From positions 25,132,941-25,196,940 of the forward strand of contig NC_088654.1 in assembly GCF_964019385.1 (NCBI RefSeq): a stretch of 64,000 nt of DNA. Reading direction: 5' to 3'. Position numbers and translations under genes: made by a program. Source of the DNA: Sycon ciliatum (taxonomy: Eukaryota > Porifera > Calcarea > Leucosolenida > Sycettidae). Below, piece after piece: positions 1-11,097 of this stretch. The number at the start of each line of letters is the position of its first letter. The first letter of the stretch is position 1. The notes under the pieces were generated by a model, which was not told the origin of the DNA, made no database searches, and saw only the letters and a list, made by a program, of their open reading frames with translations.

Positions 1-104
1 GGAAATAATGTGCATCTTAAAACATTTCTAGTGAAGTGTCAAGGCAGCAGAGAAAGCTCTAGCTCCAAATTTGCTAGCACTCAACTGTCTTTAAAAACCA
101 GCTA

Positions 105-2146
105 CCGTATTTTCCGGGGTATAAGCCGCACTTTTTTTCGCTAAAAATCGGACCAAAATCGCCCCTGCGGCCGCTTATACACCGAATATGCTTGCGCGAA
201 TGAATGCTTAGCATACATCAGTATGCATGCTGACGTCATGTGACATGTCATTCGACTCAGCTTCGCGCCTGTGTTGCTATCCCAGCACTTTTACTAGTTT
301 TAGTGCGCGGGCTACACCATACGGTACGCGTATACGGGGACTCTATTTTGCGTACTCCAAGTGCCGGTTTCCACACATCCTAGTATACAGCGATACGATA
401 ATACTACTTTTTGTGTATAAATAGTGTCGGCTGGAATCTTTCCCTGTTGTGAACAGGGTACTCCCTGGCCTGGTACATAGCTGTAACGGAACGAATGTTT
501 GTTTCCAAACATTTCAATTCGTCTTTCAGTCGTTCAGATTATTTTTTTCTTTAGCTATTCTTGCCGGTACTTCGATGGTGTCCTGGAGTTGACCATGCCG
601 CGGCGGACAACATACACCGTGAAGGGGAAGATACACGCTGTGCTCTTCACCGAAGCGCATGGAAATCGGGCCTGCGCGAGACACTTCGACATCGATGAGT
701 CGATGGTTCGTAGGTGGCGGAAACAGAAAGTCGAGCTGTCGAAGAAGAAAGTCGCGTCCAAATCGCTACATGCTGGACCCGAGCCACGATGGAATGAACT
801 TGAGCGTAAGGTTTTCGAATGGATCGAGAAAAATCGAGAAGATAGGATTGGATTGAGTGGCACAATGATTCGCCTAAAAGCGAAAGTCTTCGCAAAGGAG
901 ATGAACGCCGTAAATTTCAACGCAACTGTTAGTTGGTGCTATCGTTTCATGAAGCGACATAGCCTTGTTATCCGGGCGAAGACTCACCTGTGCCAGCGAC
1001 TGCCGGACGAGTTTGAGGAGAAGATTCTGTCCTTTCAGCGCAACGTCATCAGGTTGAGAGAACAGAACAAGTATCCGCTAGATCAGATTGGCAATATGGA
1101 TGAAACACCTCTGAACTACGACATGCCCTTGTCCCGCACTATCGACAAAATCGGAGCGAAGGCTATTCACATCAAAACGACAGGGCACGAACGAGAGCAC
1201 TTTACTGTGGCTTTAGCATGCCTTGCCGATGGGACAAAGTTACGGCCATTTGTCATTTTCAAGCGAAATACTATGCCAAAGGATGCAGTGCCGCCTGATG
1301 TCATTGTCCACGTTCACCCCAAAGGCTGGATGGATGAAGCTGGAATGCATATGTGGCTGGATAAGGTTTGGTGTGCAAGCCAAGGTGGCCGTGGGAGCAC
1401 CCCTGTTCGAAGCTGCCTTGTCTTTGACTCGTTTCGTGCACATCTAGTAGAGAACTTCAAAAGACGTGCTCGTGAAACAAGGACCGACCTTGCTGTTATC
1501 CCTGGTGGTCTGACATCCCAGCTTCAGCCACTTGATGTGTGCCTCAACAAGCCATTCAAGTGCCACATCAGGCAGCACTGGACAGACTGGATCATTGGTG
1601 GGAACCATGAGTTTACACCAACAGGCCGTATGAAGAAGCCATCAATTTCCAAAGTATGCAAATGGGTGGATGAGTCATGGAAGACCATCCCAACTACAAT
1701 GGTCGCCAAGTCATTCAAAAAGTGCTCAATTTCAAATGCACTGGACGGCACTGAAGATGACATGATCTTTGAGGACCACAATGATTCAGACTCCGGCAGC
1801 GATGAAGACGGCGACGGCATCGCTGCAGAGGTAGCTTTGATCAACATCAGTGGCAGCGAGACTGAAGATAGTGCAGATGACATGGAGTGATCTGTAGTCA
1901 ACACAGCAATACACCAACATCTCTGCAGCAACCTGTGGTGCACTAACACTTCATAATCTGATCTAACATGGCATTTAGCTCCATAACCATAATAAATTTG
2001 TAGAAAGGCCATTTGTGAATGAGTGTGAAAAATCTTGGTTTGTGGGTGCGGCTTATACTCCGAATACCAACTTTTAGTTAATATTTTGCCTCAAAAAGGG
2101 GGGTGCGGCTTATACCCCGGTGCGGCTTATACCCCGGAAAATACTG
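105..2146 (+). mobile_element. Complete Tigger/pogo-type DNA transposon
   Basis: Terminal inverted repeats of about 26 bp (CCGTATTTTCCGGGG at the left, its near-perfect inverse at 2121-2146) are each flanked by a TA dinucleotide (103-104 and 2147-2148), the expected Tc1/mariner/pogo target duplication. Subterminal copies of the GCGGCTTATAC motif lie near both ends (for example 169-178 and 2049-2058). It carries one transposase gene (595-1890). Ends and ORF both look intact, so it may be autonomous or recently so. It lies upstream of the first FN3 exon in the window, presumably in an RPTP intron. Confidence 0.9.
595..1890 (+). CDS. Tigger/pogo-family transposase (intact)
   Basis: A 431-residue protein if it starts at the ATG at 595 (MPRRTTYTVK); the open frame extends upstream to 499, but the first 32 residues look like untranslated AT-rich sequence. 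The N-terminus is a helix-turn-helix of the Brinker/pogo kind (KGKIHAVLFTEAHGN..., then MVRRWRKQK), followed by a CENP-B-like HTH (RWNELERKVFEWI to SWCYRFMKRHSL). The DDE core shows GNMDETP, LVFDSFRAH and LQPLDVCLNKPFK; the last two Asp are 35 residues apart (DD35D). The C-terminal tail is acidic (DSDSGSDEDGDG). It would cut and paste the surrounding element at TA sites. No stop or frameshift interrupts it. Confidence 0.9.
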   Translation: MPRRTTYTVKGKIHAVLFTEAHGNRACARHFDIDESMVRRWRKQKVELSKKKVASKSLHAGPEPRWNELERKVFEWIEKNREDRIGLSGTMIRLKAKVFAKEMNAVNFNATVSWCYRFMKRHSLVIRAKTHLCQRLPDEFEEKILSFQRNVIRLREQNKYPLDQIGNMDETPLNYDMPLSRTIDKIGAKAIHIKTTGHEREHFTVALACLADGTKLRPFVIFKRNTMPKDAVPPDVIVHVHPKGWMDEAGMHMWLDKVWCASQGGRGSTPVRSCLVFDSFRAHLVENFKRRARETRTDLAVIPGGLTSQLQPLDVCLNKPFKCHIRQHWTDWIIGGNHEFTPTGRMKKPSISKVCKWVDESWKTIPTTMVAKSFKKCSISNALDGTEDDMIFEDHNDSDSGSDEDGDGIAAEVALINISGSETEDSADDME

Positions 2147-2148
2147 TA

Positions 2149-3065
2149 TATTATTATTATTATTATTATATGCATTTCCGCGGCAATGTCACCCGAACAA
2201 TGGCAACCTACATATTCGCATATGCCGGAAATAGAATGCTCTGCCAAAACCATAAATCAAATGACATCATATGGGCCCCGATCAGCTAAAACATGTCTTT
2301 GGGGTTTCGTAAAAAAGTTGAGAAATGACGAAATGAAAAGAAATGCTTTTTTCGAGCGTGTTCACTCTGCGCTTCATTCATGATGTGGCGATCATTTTCT
2401 CAAATTAATTTTGTTCAAACACTTGTTTGGTGGTCTAGTTCAAGTAGCTGGCGAGCAAAGACTGACAATGTTCGTATCTAGTGACACTAGAGCAGCTCAC
2501 AGGGCCAGGTGATCGCTGTGCATGGCCCAGGTTTGGTCAGGTGTCAGCAAGTCCGTGGCAGCGGGTCTGCGGAGCGACGCTGACAATTTGTTGGGATATC
2601 AGTGATGTTGATGTCGACAGCGAAGCTGAATCATCCCCGTCGTCTCCAGTAGCGAAGAGGCACAAGTTGTGGGCGAGTACATTAGGCGGCGAACTGCCTT
2701 ACGACGTTACTTGCCGTTCAGCTCTCATGAGTCGTCTGACGCAGTCTCGGAAGCGCAGGCGACGATCAATAGTGTCACTGCCAGAATCGAAAGAGTATGC
2801 AAGTGCAACGCCGCCCAGAGCATCGTGGTGCTTTCGAGGAAGAACTTGGTCCATGCCTTAGAACTGATGTCGTTGACATGCTCAAGTCTGTGTCAACATC
2901 TTTAGTTCCGTTGTATTGTGGTCCGCCACAAAAGCCACTAAGTTTGTCTCTTTGTGTCAGACTGTGCGAAAACTGTTCTTTTTTATTTCAAAGTACATAT
3001 TTTGAAAGCGGTGTTTGGGGCACTTTTAGACCACTTTTAGACCACTTTTCTGCCCTGTACCACCT
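2149..3065. other. Stretch without a supported gene
   Basis: It starts with a short (ATT)n run (2149-2169) directly after the Tigger end. A frame around 2600-2880 is open and Ser/Lys-rich but matches no family I recognise and has no splice or element context. A duplicated TTTTAGACCACTTTT occurs near 3024-3046. Probably decayed intronic or transposon DNA. Confidence 0.4.
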
Positions 3066-4090
3066 TCAAGAGGTCAAGTAAGGTCCCAAGAATTGTTTGC
3101 TGGAGGAAAACAAAATTTGAAAAATGTCGCTGGTTGCGGCCCATATATATCCGTTCTGTGTAATCCAGTCAAGAGAAACATACGACGGCACAGAGTCCTC
3201 TCCACCCTGCACGGTCCCTTGCCAGGATCCGGAGGCGCTGCAAGTCACCAAGCGACACAAGCCTTCCATTATCCGTTTTCGCCAGGTCTTCCGACAGCTT
3301 CGTGACAATTGTGACACGTGGGCGTCCTCGCCAGGTCTTCTCATCGTGCGTGAAATACGCCGCCATTGCCAATGATGCTGGGGTGTCCTCTGGCAAGCGG
3401 AGAATGTGACCAAAGAGTTGCCACCGCAGACGCTTGAGAATGTTGGTGATTTGCTCAGCTTTGCACCTGGCGTACAAAGAGACATTCGTCATCTTCTGAC
3501 GCCAACTAATGCCAAGTAGTGATCGCAGTTGCTGACGGTGGAAGGAATCGAGACTCTGCTCCAAAGCCACCTTCAAGCCCCATGTTCCGCCGTCAGTGTA
3601 GGTCAGTACTGGTATGACAAACGCCTGATAGAGCCTCTGGCGCATCTTCTCACTGATAAGCTCTCGTCAACACCACACAGCAAAGAGTGACCTGAAAGCA
3701 GCTGTTGTGAGCTGCTTCCTTCTGATCACGTCTTGTTCATCACCCAGAAGTGACCCAAGCTTACGTGTCTTTCTCCAGACTTCCGCTAGACGATCCCCTT
3801 CTCTGCGTAGTGTTTTTTGCTCAGTTTTCTCTTCGTTCACTTTGAGATGCCATTCTCTGAGGACCTCAGTTATGCTTGGGCTGATACTATCCAACCATGT
3901 CCGTGAGCTGCTCAGAAAACCCATATCATCAGCATAGATAACTTCCCCAGGCAAGAGTTCATCAGCTGGCAGCCTGGGAGGTAACGTGGCCTTGAGATCA
4001 CGTAGCGCTGATTCCCAGTAAATGACAAAAAGAACTGGAGATAGGCAGTCGCCCTGTGGGGTGCCGATTGTGGTCTCAAGCTCCAGCTAT
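3066..4090 (-). pseudogene. Non-LTR retrotransposon RT fragment
   Basis: Read on the minus strand from 4090, the frame gives GTPQGDCLSPVLFVIY, then the reverse-transcriptase catalytic box EVIYADDM, then the thumb/C-terminal part (RLRWQLFGHILRLPEDTP, WRGRPR, and a final DRAGWRGL). An in-frame TGA near 3664 breaks it, and the fingers region and endonuclease are absent, so it is a 5'-truncated dead LINE copy. The C-terminal style matches the fragment at 8975-9484 but differs from the LINE at 22935-24512. Confidence 0.8.
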
Positions 4091-4946
4091 AGCTAAACCA
4101 GCTATAGCCCTATGTATTTCTATCAAGATGGTAGAACTTTTCTTAGTGGGAAAGGCCCTGGTACAACCTTCATAGTATGTGGGACTGAGTTTTTGCCGTT
4201 ATTAAACCGATATCACGTACAGGTGGAATTACCCCTTGCCTGCCATACTGCTACTTCTTGTACTGATGTTGTGCCTGGAGGTAGGATCTGTATTCAAGTT
4301 TCATATAATCTGTGGGGAGCTTTACCAGAGAATACTGAACACTAGACTTGGGTGGAGACAAACCACGACATGTTACTGTTATAAGGGTAGAGTTCGACTG
4401 TATTTTGATCGTGGTTCGAATGCCATGGTGTATACGAGACGCGAACGGTAGCAGCCGAAAAAACTAAGAAACATTTCTGGACACTCCTTGACGACTATTG
4501 CATATTTTTTCTTCTCCACCACTGCTTGTTCATGTTTGCATTGCTCCACAAACACTTTGAAGACAACATTATTCGTTATCATATTGCATCTTCCTTTCAT
4601 AAAAACCGCTTGCTTGAGCTGAGCGCCAGTTAAGTGTACCTTTGTCAAGTATCGTGCAGTGTTATCACATGATCTGATTGTAAAGTAACTGGTGATGTCA
4701 GTGGATATTAAAGCATAACTTGCAGCTCTTTGGTCCTCTTTTCTTCTTATGAAGACTGAATAATGTCGCTTTAAAAGGTCGTTTAGGGAACTTGCTGGTT
4801 CAACTCCACACAATGTAGACACCGTTCGGGTACCAATTTAGGGTTGGCCATCATTGCACGCATATCCGGCCCTGCGGGTATATATCCCTGTTTTACCAGG
4901 TTGCTATGTACTGTTTTTACTGCTATACTATAATTATGTTCTGCAG
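4091..4946. other. Intronic stretch with one orphan frame
   Basis: No host exon was recognised. A 147-codon minus-strand frame (4822-4379) and an overlapping one (4977-4783) are open, with a Cys/Lys-rich middle. I do not recognise the product and it has no element boundaries. It could be a remnant of a transposon protein or chance. Confidence 0.3.
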
Positions 4947-5237
4947 CTCCAGATGATCCCCCGGGAGCACTGACCATCGGATTAGAAAAACCTACATCTA
5001 TCTCTATTTCCTGGACACCAGTTGATCATCTGCTTCTGAACGGGGAATTACTGGGTTACAGTGTGAAATATACAGATGAAGGAATGGTCGTAACCATGTT
5101 CAATGTGACCCTGTCAGAGAAAGCTAACATATCCGGCTTGGACCCAGGTTATACATACAGCATTGAGGTAGCAGCAATCTCAACTGGTGGTATTGGCCCA
5201 TATACTTCTCCGGTGAAAGCTACCACCACACAAGAAT
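4947..5237 (+). CDS. RPTP exon: FN3 domain 1 in this window
   Basis: Acceptor CTGCAG and donor GTAAGT frame a phase 1-1 exon. The domain shows the FN3 signature: opening APDDPPG, strand B/C Trp in SISIS-W-TPV, the LNGELLGYSVKY turn, then LDPGYTYSIEVAAIST and the closing GPYTSPVKATT. One FN3 per phase 1-1 exon is the classic shuffling module of extracellular receptor regions. Confidence 0.92.
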
Positions 5238-5339
5238 GTAAGTCCTGACTGTGAAGTCAGCACAGACCAACAAGAAATGATAGGTCACGGGTATAGCCAG
5301 AAATCAACACCACAGTAAAAAAAACTAGTTTACTGGCAC

Positions 5340-5423
5340 TCCTGCACACCTTCAAGTACACACGCGCACACATATGCACACCCATGCACACGAGTCATTT
5401 GCACACATGCATGCACACACGCA

Positions 5424-5463
<40 letters not shown>
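5340..5463. repeat. (CA)n microsatellite
   Basis: An imperfect CACA-rich tract becomes perfect at about 5430-5463, just downstream of FN3 exon 1. Confidence 0.9.
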
Positions 5464-5465
<2 letters not shown>

Positions 5466-5466
<1 letters not shown>

Positions 5467-5731
5467 TGTATTTTCTCCATTATAAGCCCTGCGCTTATAT
5501 GTTTTCAACCAGTCCAGACCCCGAGCTTATATTAGAGACTGGGATTCTACTAGAGACTGGGCTTATAGTTTTTCAACCACCTGGTACATGTACATTGCCT
5601 ATTATTTTTCATATATCAGTAGCAGAAAGTTTCCTAGCAGGTACCTGGACTGCAGTTTTGTGCTTCTTGGTACACTCAGTCTGAACATTAGATTTCGGGG
5701 ATCATAGACCTTTACCACAGCATGTGTTTAT
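5466..5731. mobile_element. Truncated Tigger-like MITE end
   Basis: TA followed by CTGTATTTTCTCCATTATA and repeated GCTTATA motifs resembles the left end of the Tigger at 105 (CCGTATTTTCCGGGGTATA). No matching right end was found; the LINE fragment at 5732 follows. Confidence 0.45.
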
Positions 5732-6332
5732 GTGATACTGTGTGATGTCAAACATGCATGGACATCTCTCCCCAATAATTATCGACCTGTTTCTTTACTC
5801 CCCATTATCTCTAAACTACTTGAGAAGATCGTCCAACGCCAACTTGTCCGCCACCTTCGAACGAACCAGTGCCTCCCTACTACCCAATTTGCCTACCGTC
5901 AGCACCATTGCACTGAGGATGCCCTCTGCCTTTTCACTGACAGTCTCTTCGCTGCCAAGGACAGGGGAAATGTGACCAGACCGTTGGACATGTCCAAATC
6001 ATTCGACAAAGTCCGCCACGCACAGCTCATTGTCGATCTGTTTGACGTCGGTGTGTCCGGATCGGCCCTCATCTGGTTTGCCAGCTACCCAACTGCGCGT
6101 GAGCAGATGGTCTGCATTGGGCCAACCACGAGTCAGGCCACTCCCTGCACGTGTGGTGTACCACAAGGATCTGTGCTAGGTCCTGTTCTATTTTCCACGT
6201 CCCCTCCGTCCTGCACCCTGTACCCAGCATCCAGTTTGCGGACGACATAGCATTATATTCCTCGCAGAGTTCTGTTGGGGCTGTCTCTGCTACGCTTACG
6301 ACGGCAGTCATCAACCTAGCTGTTTGGCTACA
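5732..6332 (+). pseudogene. Non-LTR RT fragment (CR1/Jockey-like)
   Basis: The frame from about 5770 reads NNYRPVSLLPIISKLLEKIV, then a fingers/palm region with DMSKSFDKVRHAQL and the GVPQGSVLGP box. A frameshift near 6200-6225 separates it from FADDIALYSS in the next frame. It is the same RT type as the longer copy at 22935-24512 (shared DMSK-FDKVRH and CTCGVPQGSVLGP). It abuts the gypsy gag region with no visible boundary repeat. Confidence 0.82.
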
Positions 6333-7100
6333 GGCGAAATCCGACAGGAATTGCTGAAGGATTCAAAGCTGATGCTCGCTGATGCGATTTCCAAGGCTAT
6401 AGCCTTGGAGTCGTTACAAGCAGACTGCAAACTGTACATGGATAATACCACGCCACTCTTGGAGTCGTCACAAGCAGACTGCAAACTGTACATGGATAAT
6501 ACCCCGCCACCAGCACATGGCGCAGTAGCTGCAGTCGTTGACGATCACACCAGGCATCCATTTTGCAAGAAAGGGCCCAGTTGCAGTTCTGGTCAGTGCA
6601 AATATTGTGGACGATCTCATGCTCGGGGAAAACAATTTTGTCCAGCTTCACCCGTCCGCTGACACGACTGTGGGAAGGTGGGACACTTCAGCGCAGTGTG
6701 CCAATCCAGTAAGACACCCAATGGAGCCAATGCAGTGGAGGATGCTGATGTCCACAGTGAGGCTGCCAGTGTGGTGTATGATTCGATTTACGCATGCAGC
6801 GACCGAGCAGCACGAAGAAGCTACGCAATCACACTGATTGTCAATGGACAACCATGCGAAGGCTTGATGGCTACAGGTGCGACCCGGACTATCCTGACGA
6901 ATGACGTCGTACAACCATCTCGTCCGAGTAACCGCATTTTGAAGGCGTATAACGGCGGAGAAATGAACACACTGGGTATGGCGGATGTAAACACTGCAGT
7001 CGGAGATCAGACGATGCAGTGCTCCTGCCGTGTTCTGTTCCCAGCGGCACGCGGTAAGTGTTGTTTGGCCAGGACGTTATTTCACAACTTCAACTCCTGA
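6333..7100 (+). pseudogene. Gypsy gag C-terminus and protease
   Basis: One frame, broken by a TGA at 6660, holds a gag tail, a Cys/His cluster (CKYCGRSH), a CCHC zinc knuckle (CGKVGHFSAVC), then a retropepsin-like domain in which the expected D-T/S-G appears as ATGAT, so the catalytic Asp is lost. A 50-odd-bp segment encoding QADCKLYMDNT is duplicated in tandem (about 6408-6512). A frameshift separates it from RT. Confidence 0.72.
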
Positions 7101-7757
7101 TGGCCTCGCACTTGGTTGACACGGCACGTCTGGTGGACACTGCACCAGTGTCCATCACGGTCAACCCTGAAGCCCGTCCAGTTGCCCAGCCCGCCCGCCA
7201 ACCACCGTTCAGCGCAAAGGTGGACATTGAGCAAGAATTCCAACGCCTAGTCAAGGCCGATATTATTGAGCCAGTCAAGCAAGCCACAGCCTGGGTATCA
7301 CCCATCGTCCCAGTGCGTAAGTCAAATGGTAGCTTAGGTCTGTGTGTGGATTATAGAGAACTCAATAAGTCGATCATTCGAGAGCGTCATTCTCTTCCCA
7401 CTGTTGATGAGATCATGGCCGAGCTTGCGGGGGCAGACATGTTCTCCGTGTTAGATGCAGAGTCAGGATTTCATCAGCTACTGCTCAGTGAAGAGTCCCG
7501 ACCCCTCACTACTTTTACGGACCATTGTGGCCTCTTCAGATTCAAGCGTCTGCCATTTGGTGTCTCATGTAAAATATTTCAGTGAGTAGTCTCTGACATT
7601 CTGTCTGGTTTACCGGGTGTGATTGTGTACATAGATGACATCCTGGTGTTTGCCCGCAATCGCAAGGTGCCCGATGAGAGATTAGCTGCAGTTCTGTCTC
7701 AACTGGAGGCTGCTAATCTGACAGTCAACAAAGACAAAATGTCGCATCCGACCAGGT
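7054..7757 (+). pseudogene. Gypsy reverse transcriptase
   Basis: The frame shows EFQRLVKADIIEPVKQ, WVSPIVPVRKSNGSL, CVDYRELNKSI, the palm Asp in FSVLDAESGFHQ, and the RLPFGVS turn. A TGA at 7583 interrupts it before the catalytic box VYIDDILVF (7625-7651). A further frameshift near 7745 leads into the connection domain. Motif order is typical of Ty3/gypsy pol. Confidence 0.88.
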
Positions 7758-8850
7758 GAAGTACCTCGGCTACATCCTGACTGAGGCCGGCAATCAGGCA
7801 GACACGGACAAGCTTGGCGTCACTCAGAACATGGCCGAACCGAAGTCAGCGGCAGGCGTACAGCGTTTCCTGGGTATAGTAACTTACCTTGGGAAGTTCA
7901 TCCCTCAATTGACCGGTGCTACAGAACCGCTGCGGACCCTGCTCAAATGTGAATCGTTTACAATCGATGATGAATTGTTAGCAGCATTCAACAAGGTGAA
8001 GCAGACCGTCGCTAGATCTTTGCACACGCTCGCCTACTTCAATCATCATTGGACGCTCCAACGGCAGTCAGTTGTGATGCTTCCCCATTTGGTTTAGGCG
8101 CTATCTTGTGGCAACGGAGCTCCTCCGGCCAGTGGGTTCCTGTGACGTGCACCAGCAGAACTTTGACAGACACCAAGACACGCTACCAAGACACGCTACT
8201 CACAATTGGAAAGAGAGATGCTGGGCATTGTCTTTGCTCTCACATGGTTCCGCCAATATGTCCTTGGCCGTCATATTGAAGTCTTCACCGACCACAAGCC
8301 TCAGCTCCCAAGTGTGAAGAAGCCATTCGACGATGTTCCCCCGAGGTTGCAACGGTGGCTAGTCTCCCTGATGTCATTCGACTACACACTCAAGCATGTT
8401 CCAGCCAAGCAGTTGTCCTGCACTGACACATTGTCCAGGGCACCGCTGCCCGACTCTGAAGGCACGCCAGCAGAGTCTCAATCACTTCATTTGTACGTCA
8501 GTCTAGTCCTGGAAGCCGCGCCAGTGAGCACTGATGAAATTCGCCATGTGACAGAGGAGGACGCCACTCTGTCAAATATTAGGCGGCGGGTGTTGACGTC
8601 ATGGCAGGATCTGTGCCCCAGCGAACAACCATCTTATCTGGTCCGGGACAAGCTGACCGTAGTCGATGGTATCGTCTTGTTCTCCGCCCGATTTTTAATC
8701 CCAGAGGGATTGTGCTCGGCTGTCATGGCACTAGCACATGAAAGTCATCCGGGTCAAGATGCATTCCATGATGCTTTGCGACAGCGTGTCTGGTGGCCTG
8801 GATTGACAAAAGATGCAAACCTCTATGTCGAGCGTTGTTCAGTGTGTTGG
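7756..8850 (+). pseudogene. Gypsy RNase H and integrase N-terminus
   Basis: KYLGYILTEAG and AEPLRTLL-type RT connection (7756-8045) is followed, in shifted frames, by RNase H (CDASPFGLGAILWQ near 8070, then EREMLGIVFAL and FTDHKPQL at 8206-8310). The same frame continues to DTLSRAPLP and an H2C2 integrase zinc finger (HESHPG ... WWPGLTKDAN ... CSVC). The frame is broken at 8851 by the start of another LTR. Confidence 0.85.
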
Positions 8851-9729
8851 TGTTGTAAAACCACAAGTTCTCGAGAGTGAAAGGCCTTCTCGCTTGTGAC
8901 ATTGTGTTCGCTTCAATGCAGTTGTATCCCGACTCCGCCGTACCGCTGATGTTTACGACGTGGTATACGCTACAAGCTGAACGCCTTCCATAGACGTCAA
9001 CTACGGAACTTGTTCGGAATTAGGTATCCCGCCATCATCTCCAACAAAGACCTATATTCCAGAGCACACACACAGCCACTTTCGCACACCGTTGCTGTCC
9101 GCCGTTTCCGGATGTTGGGTCATGTTCTGAGGATGCCCTCAGATGCCCCGCCACAGCAGGCAATGGACAACTACTTCCGTCGAGATGTCACCGGTGTGCG
9201 TGGACGCCCGAAATCGAACCTGGCCACGGCAGTCAAGGCAAGCACAGCTGCCAGAGACATGCCACTGAAGACCATGACTGATCTGAGTGGGCTCAGAATG
9301 CGCGCTTTGGACAAGCAATCATGGAGGGAACTCTCAGCCTGAGCTGGTTTTGCTCGCGGCTGCAACGCACGGGGTAGTGAACCCAGGACAGAAGCGGACC
9401 AGGCATCATGACTTTGCACATCTATCGTTATGCTGCTTCATTACGCGACCTGTTTTATTATTATTATTATTATTATACGCTACAGGCGCTATGTGCGATT
9501 TGCTGGGTGCGCTGTAGTTGTATGTTGTATGTGTATGCTTTTCTCATAAATTATACGCTGTCATTTTCACGCTATAACTACCTGGTGGTTTTAGTGTTAG
9601 TCATTTCATTCATTGTTCATTGTTATTAGTCGATGGAAGTGAAATATACTGTTGAGAATAAATAGTTGTCCTCATGCCGTGTGGGGTCGTTCGTTCCTGA
9701 TACTTAAGAGAACCAGAGGGTTCACAACA
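8851..9729 (+). repeat. 5' LTR of nested element (with LINE insertion)
   Basis: It matches 11098-12789 except for the insertion at 8975-9484. The insertion is flanked by the 11-bp duplication TATACGCTACA (8964-8974 and 9474-9484). Confidence 0.88.
8975..9473 (+). pseudogene. 5'-truncated LINE inserted in the 5' LTR
   Basis: It encodes only the RT C-terminal region (RRFRMLGHVLRMPSDAP, GVRGRPKSNL, final KQSWRELSA) and ends in an (ATT)n tail (9455-9473), followed by the second copy of the 11-bp target duplication. Same C-terminal style as 3066-4090. A classic target-primed, 5'-truncated insertion. Confidence 0.85.
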
Positions 9730-9730
9730 T

Positions 9731-11095
9731 TTGGCGACCACGCCAGGATACGAAGCGAGCATGACACAGGAACTATGGATCATTGAAGCCAGCTTTATCG
9801 CTAGCGGAATTCGTTATGGATTTAAAGGCGATAGGTTGAGAGAATACGTGGAGAAGAGGCTCCGACAGTGCGAGGAGTTTGAAGAGCGCAGTGCTAGACG
9901 GCAAGAGGGTGCTCTCCGCCCAGAGTTTGACGAAAAGCTCAAGAACTTGAAGAAGATGAACGAGCGCATCGCCAGCAGTACATATGAGGGAGCAAAGCGA
10001 AATTTGCTTGCCACACGCGAAAGGACGCCGGACAATGTGTGGAAGACTTTGCTTACAGACAAGCAGCGGTCAGAGGAGTATTCGAAGCCAGTGGGAGGAT
10101 CAGATCCAAGTGCAGTGCATGGCAACATCGGTCGGAGACGCTCAGAAGCAGCTGGAGTCTCGGCCGAAGGACGTAGAGGCGCAAGACGTAGAGGCGCAAG
10201 ACGTAGAGGCGCAAGACGTAGAGGCGCAAGACGTAGAGGCGCAAGACGTAGAGGCGCAAGACGTAGAGGCGCAAGACGTAGAGGCGCAAGACGTAGAGGC
10301 GCAATACGTAGAGGCGCAAGACGTAGAGGCGCAAGACGTAGAGGCGCAAAACGTACAGGTGCAAGGCGTAGAGGCGCAAGGCGTAGAGGCGCAAGGCGTA
10401 GAGGCGCAAGACGTAGAGGCGCAAGATGTAGAGGCGCAAGACATAGAGGCACAAGACGTAGAGGCACAAGACGTAGAGGAGCAAGACGTAGAGGCACAAG
10501 GCGTAGAAGCGCAATACGTAGAAGCGCAAGGCGTAGAAGCTGAGGAAATGAGAAAGGTGATACTGGTTAGCACAGAAGAAGTGAGCGGCGAGTATGTGTG
10601 GAACACTGAGATCGGATGTATGTTATCTGGTCCAGCGTCCGCCCCACGAGGCAGTGGTCCAGTGACCGTGCCGTGTGTGACATCCCACAGCGGCAAGCTT
10701 CGCGTGTTGCCGGACTCGGGTGCCAAGGCGTCATTTGTGACTGCAGCATTGGTGTCCGCAATCGATGCAGAGCACGTTGGAGTTGAGAATGTTGAGGTGA
10801 AGACGTTCGGTGCGGAATCAACCCAACAGCGGATGGACAAGTTCGCCATCACGATCCTGGATAGCTCCGCAGTCATTCCGGAATGTGCTCTCGTGAAGCC
10901 AACGTTAGAGCTTGATCTGAAGTGCGCAAGTCCGCAGATCATTGCTCAGTTGGCAGAAATGGTGAGCACTCGTAATATTCCACCTTGGCCACCGCCACAG
11001 CAGCGGATGACTCGTTCTGGGCGTGTAGTCAGAGCCCCGGTCGTTTTTAGACTTGTGAGTTGTTGTACGGCGGTGAGAAGCCCTTTGGTGGGGAG
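9731..11095 (+). pseudogene. Gag/protease-like remnant of nested LTR element
   Basis: A gag-like N-terminus (ASFIASGIRYGFKGDRLREY, then charged EKRLRQCEEFEERSARRQ) lies in one frame from 9731. A second frame (9984-11105) carries the 25-copy VEAQD repeat and then a retropepsin-like segment with LRVLPDSGAKASFVTAAL, where DSG is the likely active-site triad. It ends with TRSGRVVRAPVVF, a motif common at the C-terminus of gypsy-type pol. RT, RNase H and integrase are missing, so this is an internally deleted copy needing enzymes in trans. The frame change between the gag start and the repeat may be real decay. Confidence 0.7.
10170..10544 (+). repeat. 15-bp coding minisatellite (VEAQD)n
   Basis: About 25 tandem copies of GACGTAGAGGCGCAA, degenerating toward the 3' end. 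Being a multiple of three, it stays open in several frames on both strands (VEAQD, GARRR, and Leu-rich minus-strand frames). Only the VEAQD frame continues into the protease-like segment. Confidence 0.95.
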
Positions 11096-11097
11096 AA

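Noticed and set aside
1524..2012. 162-codon minus-strand frame opposite the transposase
   Set aside because: Shadow of the transposase; Ser-rich antisense of the acidic tail.
9814..10942. Long minus-strand frames across the VEAQD repeat (Leu/Pro-rich and Cys/Ser-rich)
   Set aside because: The 15-bp period keeps all frames open. Only the + frame joins recognisable gag/protease sequence.
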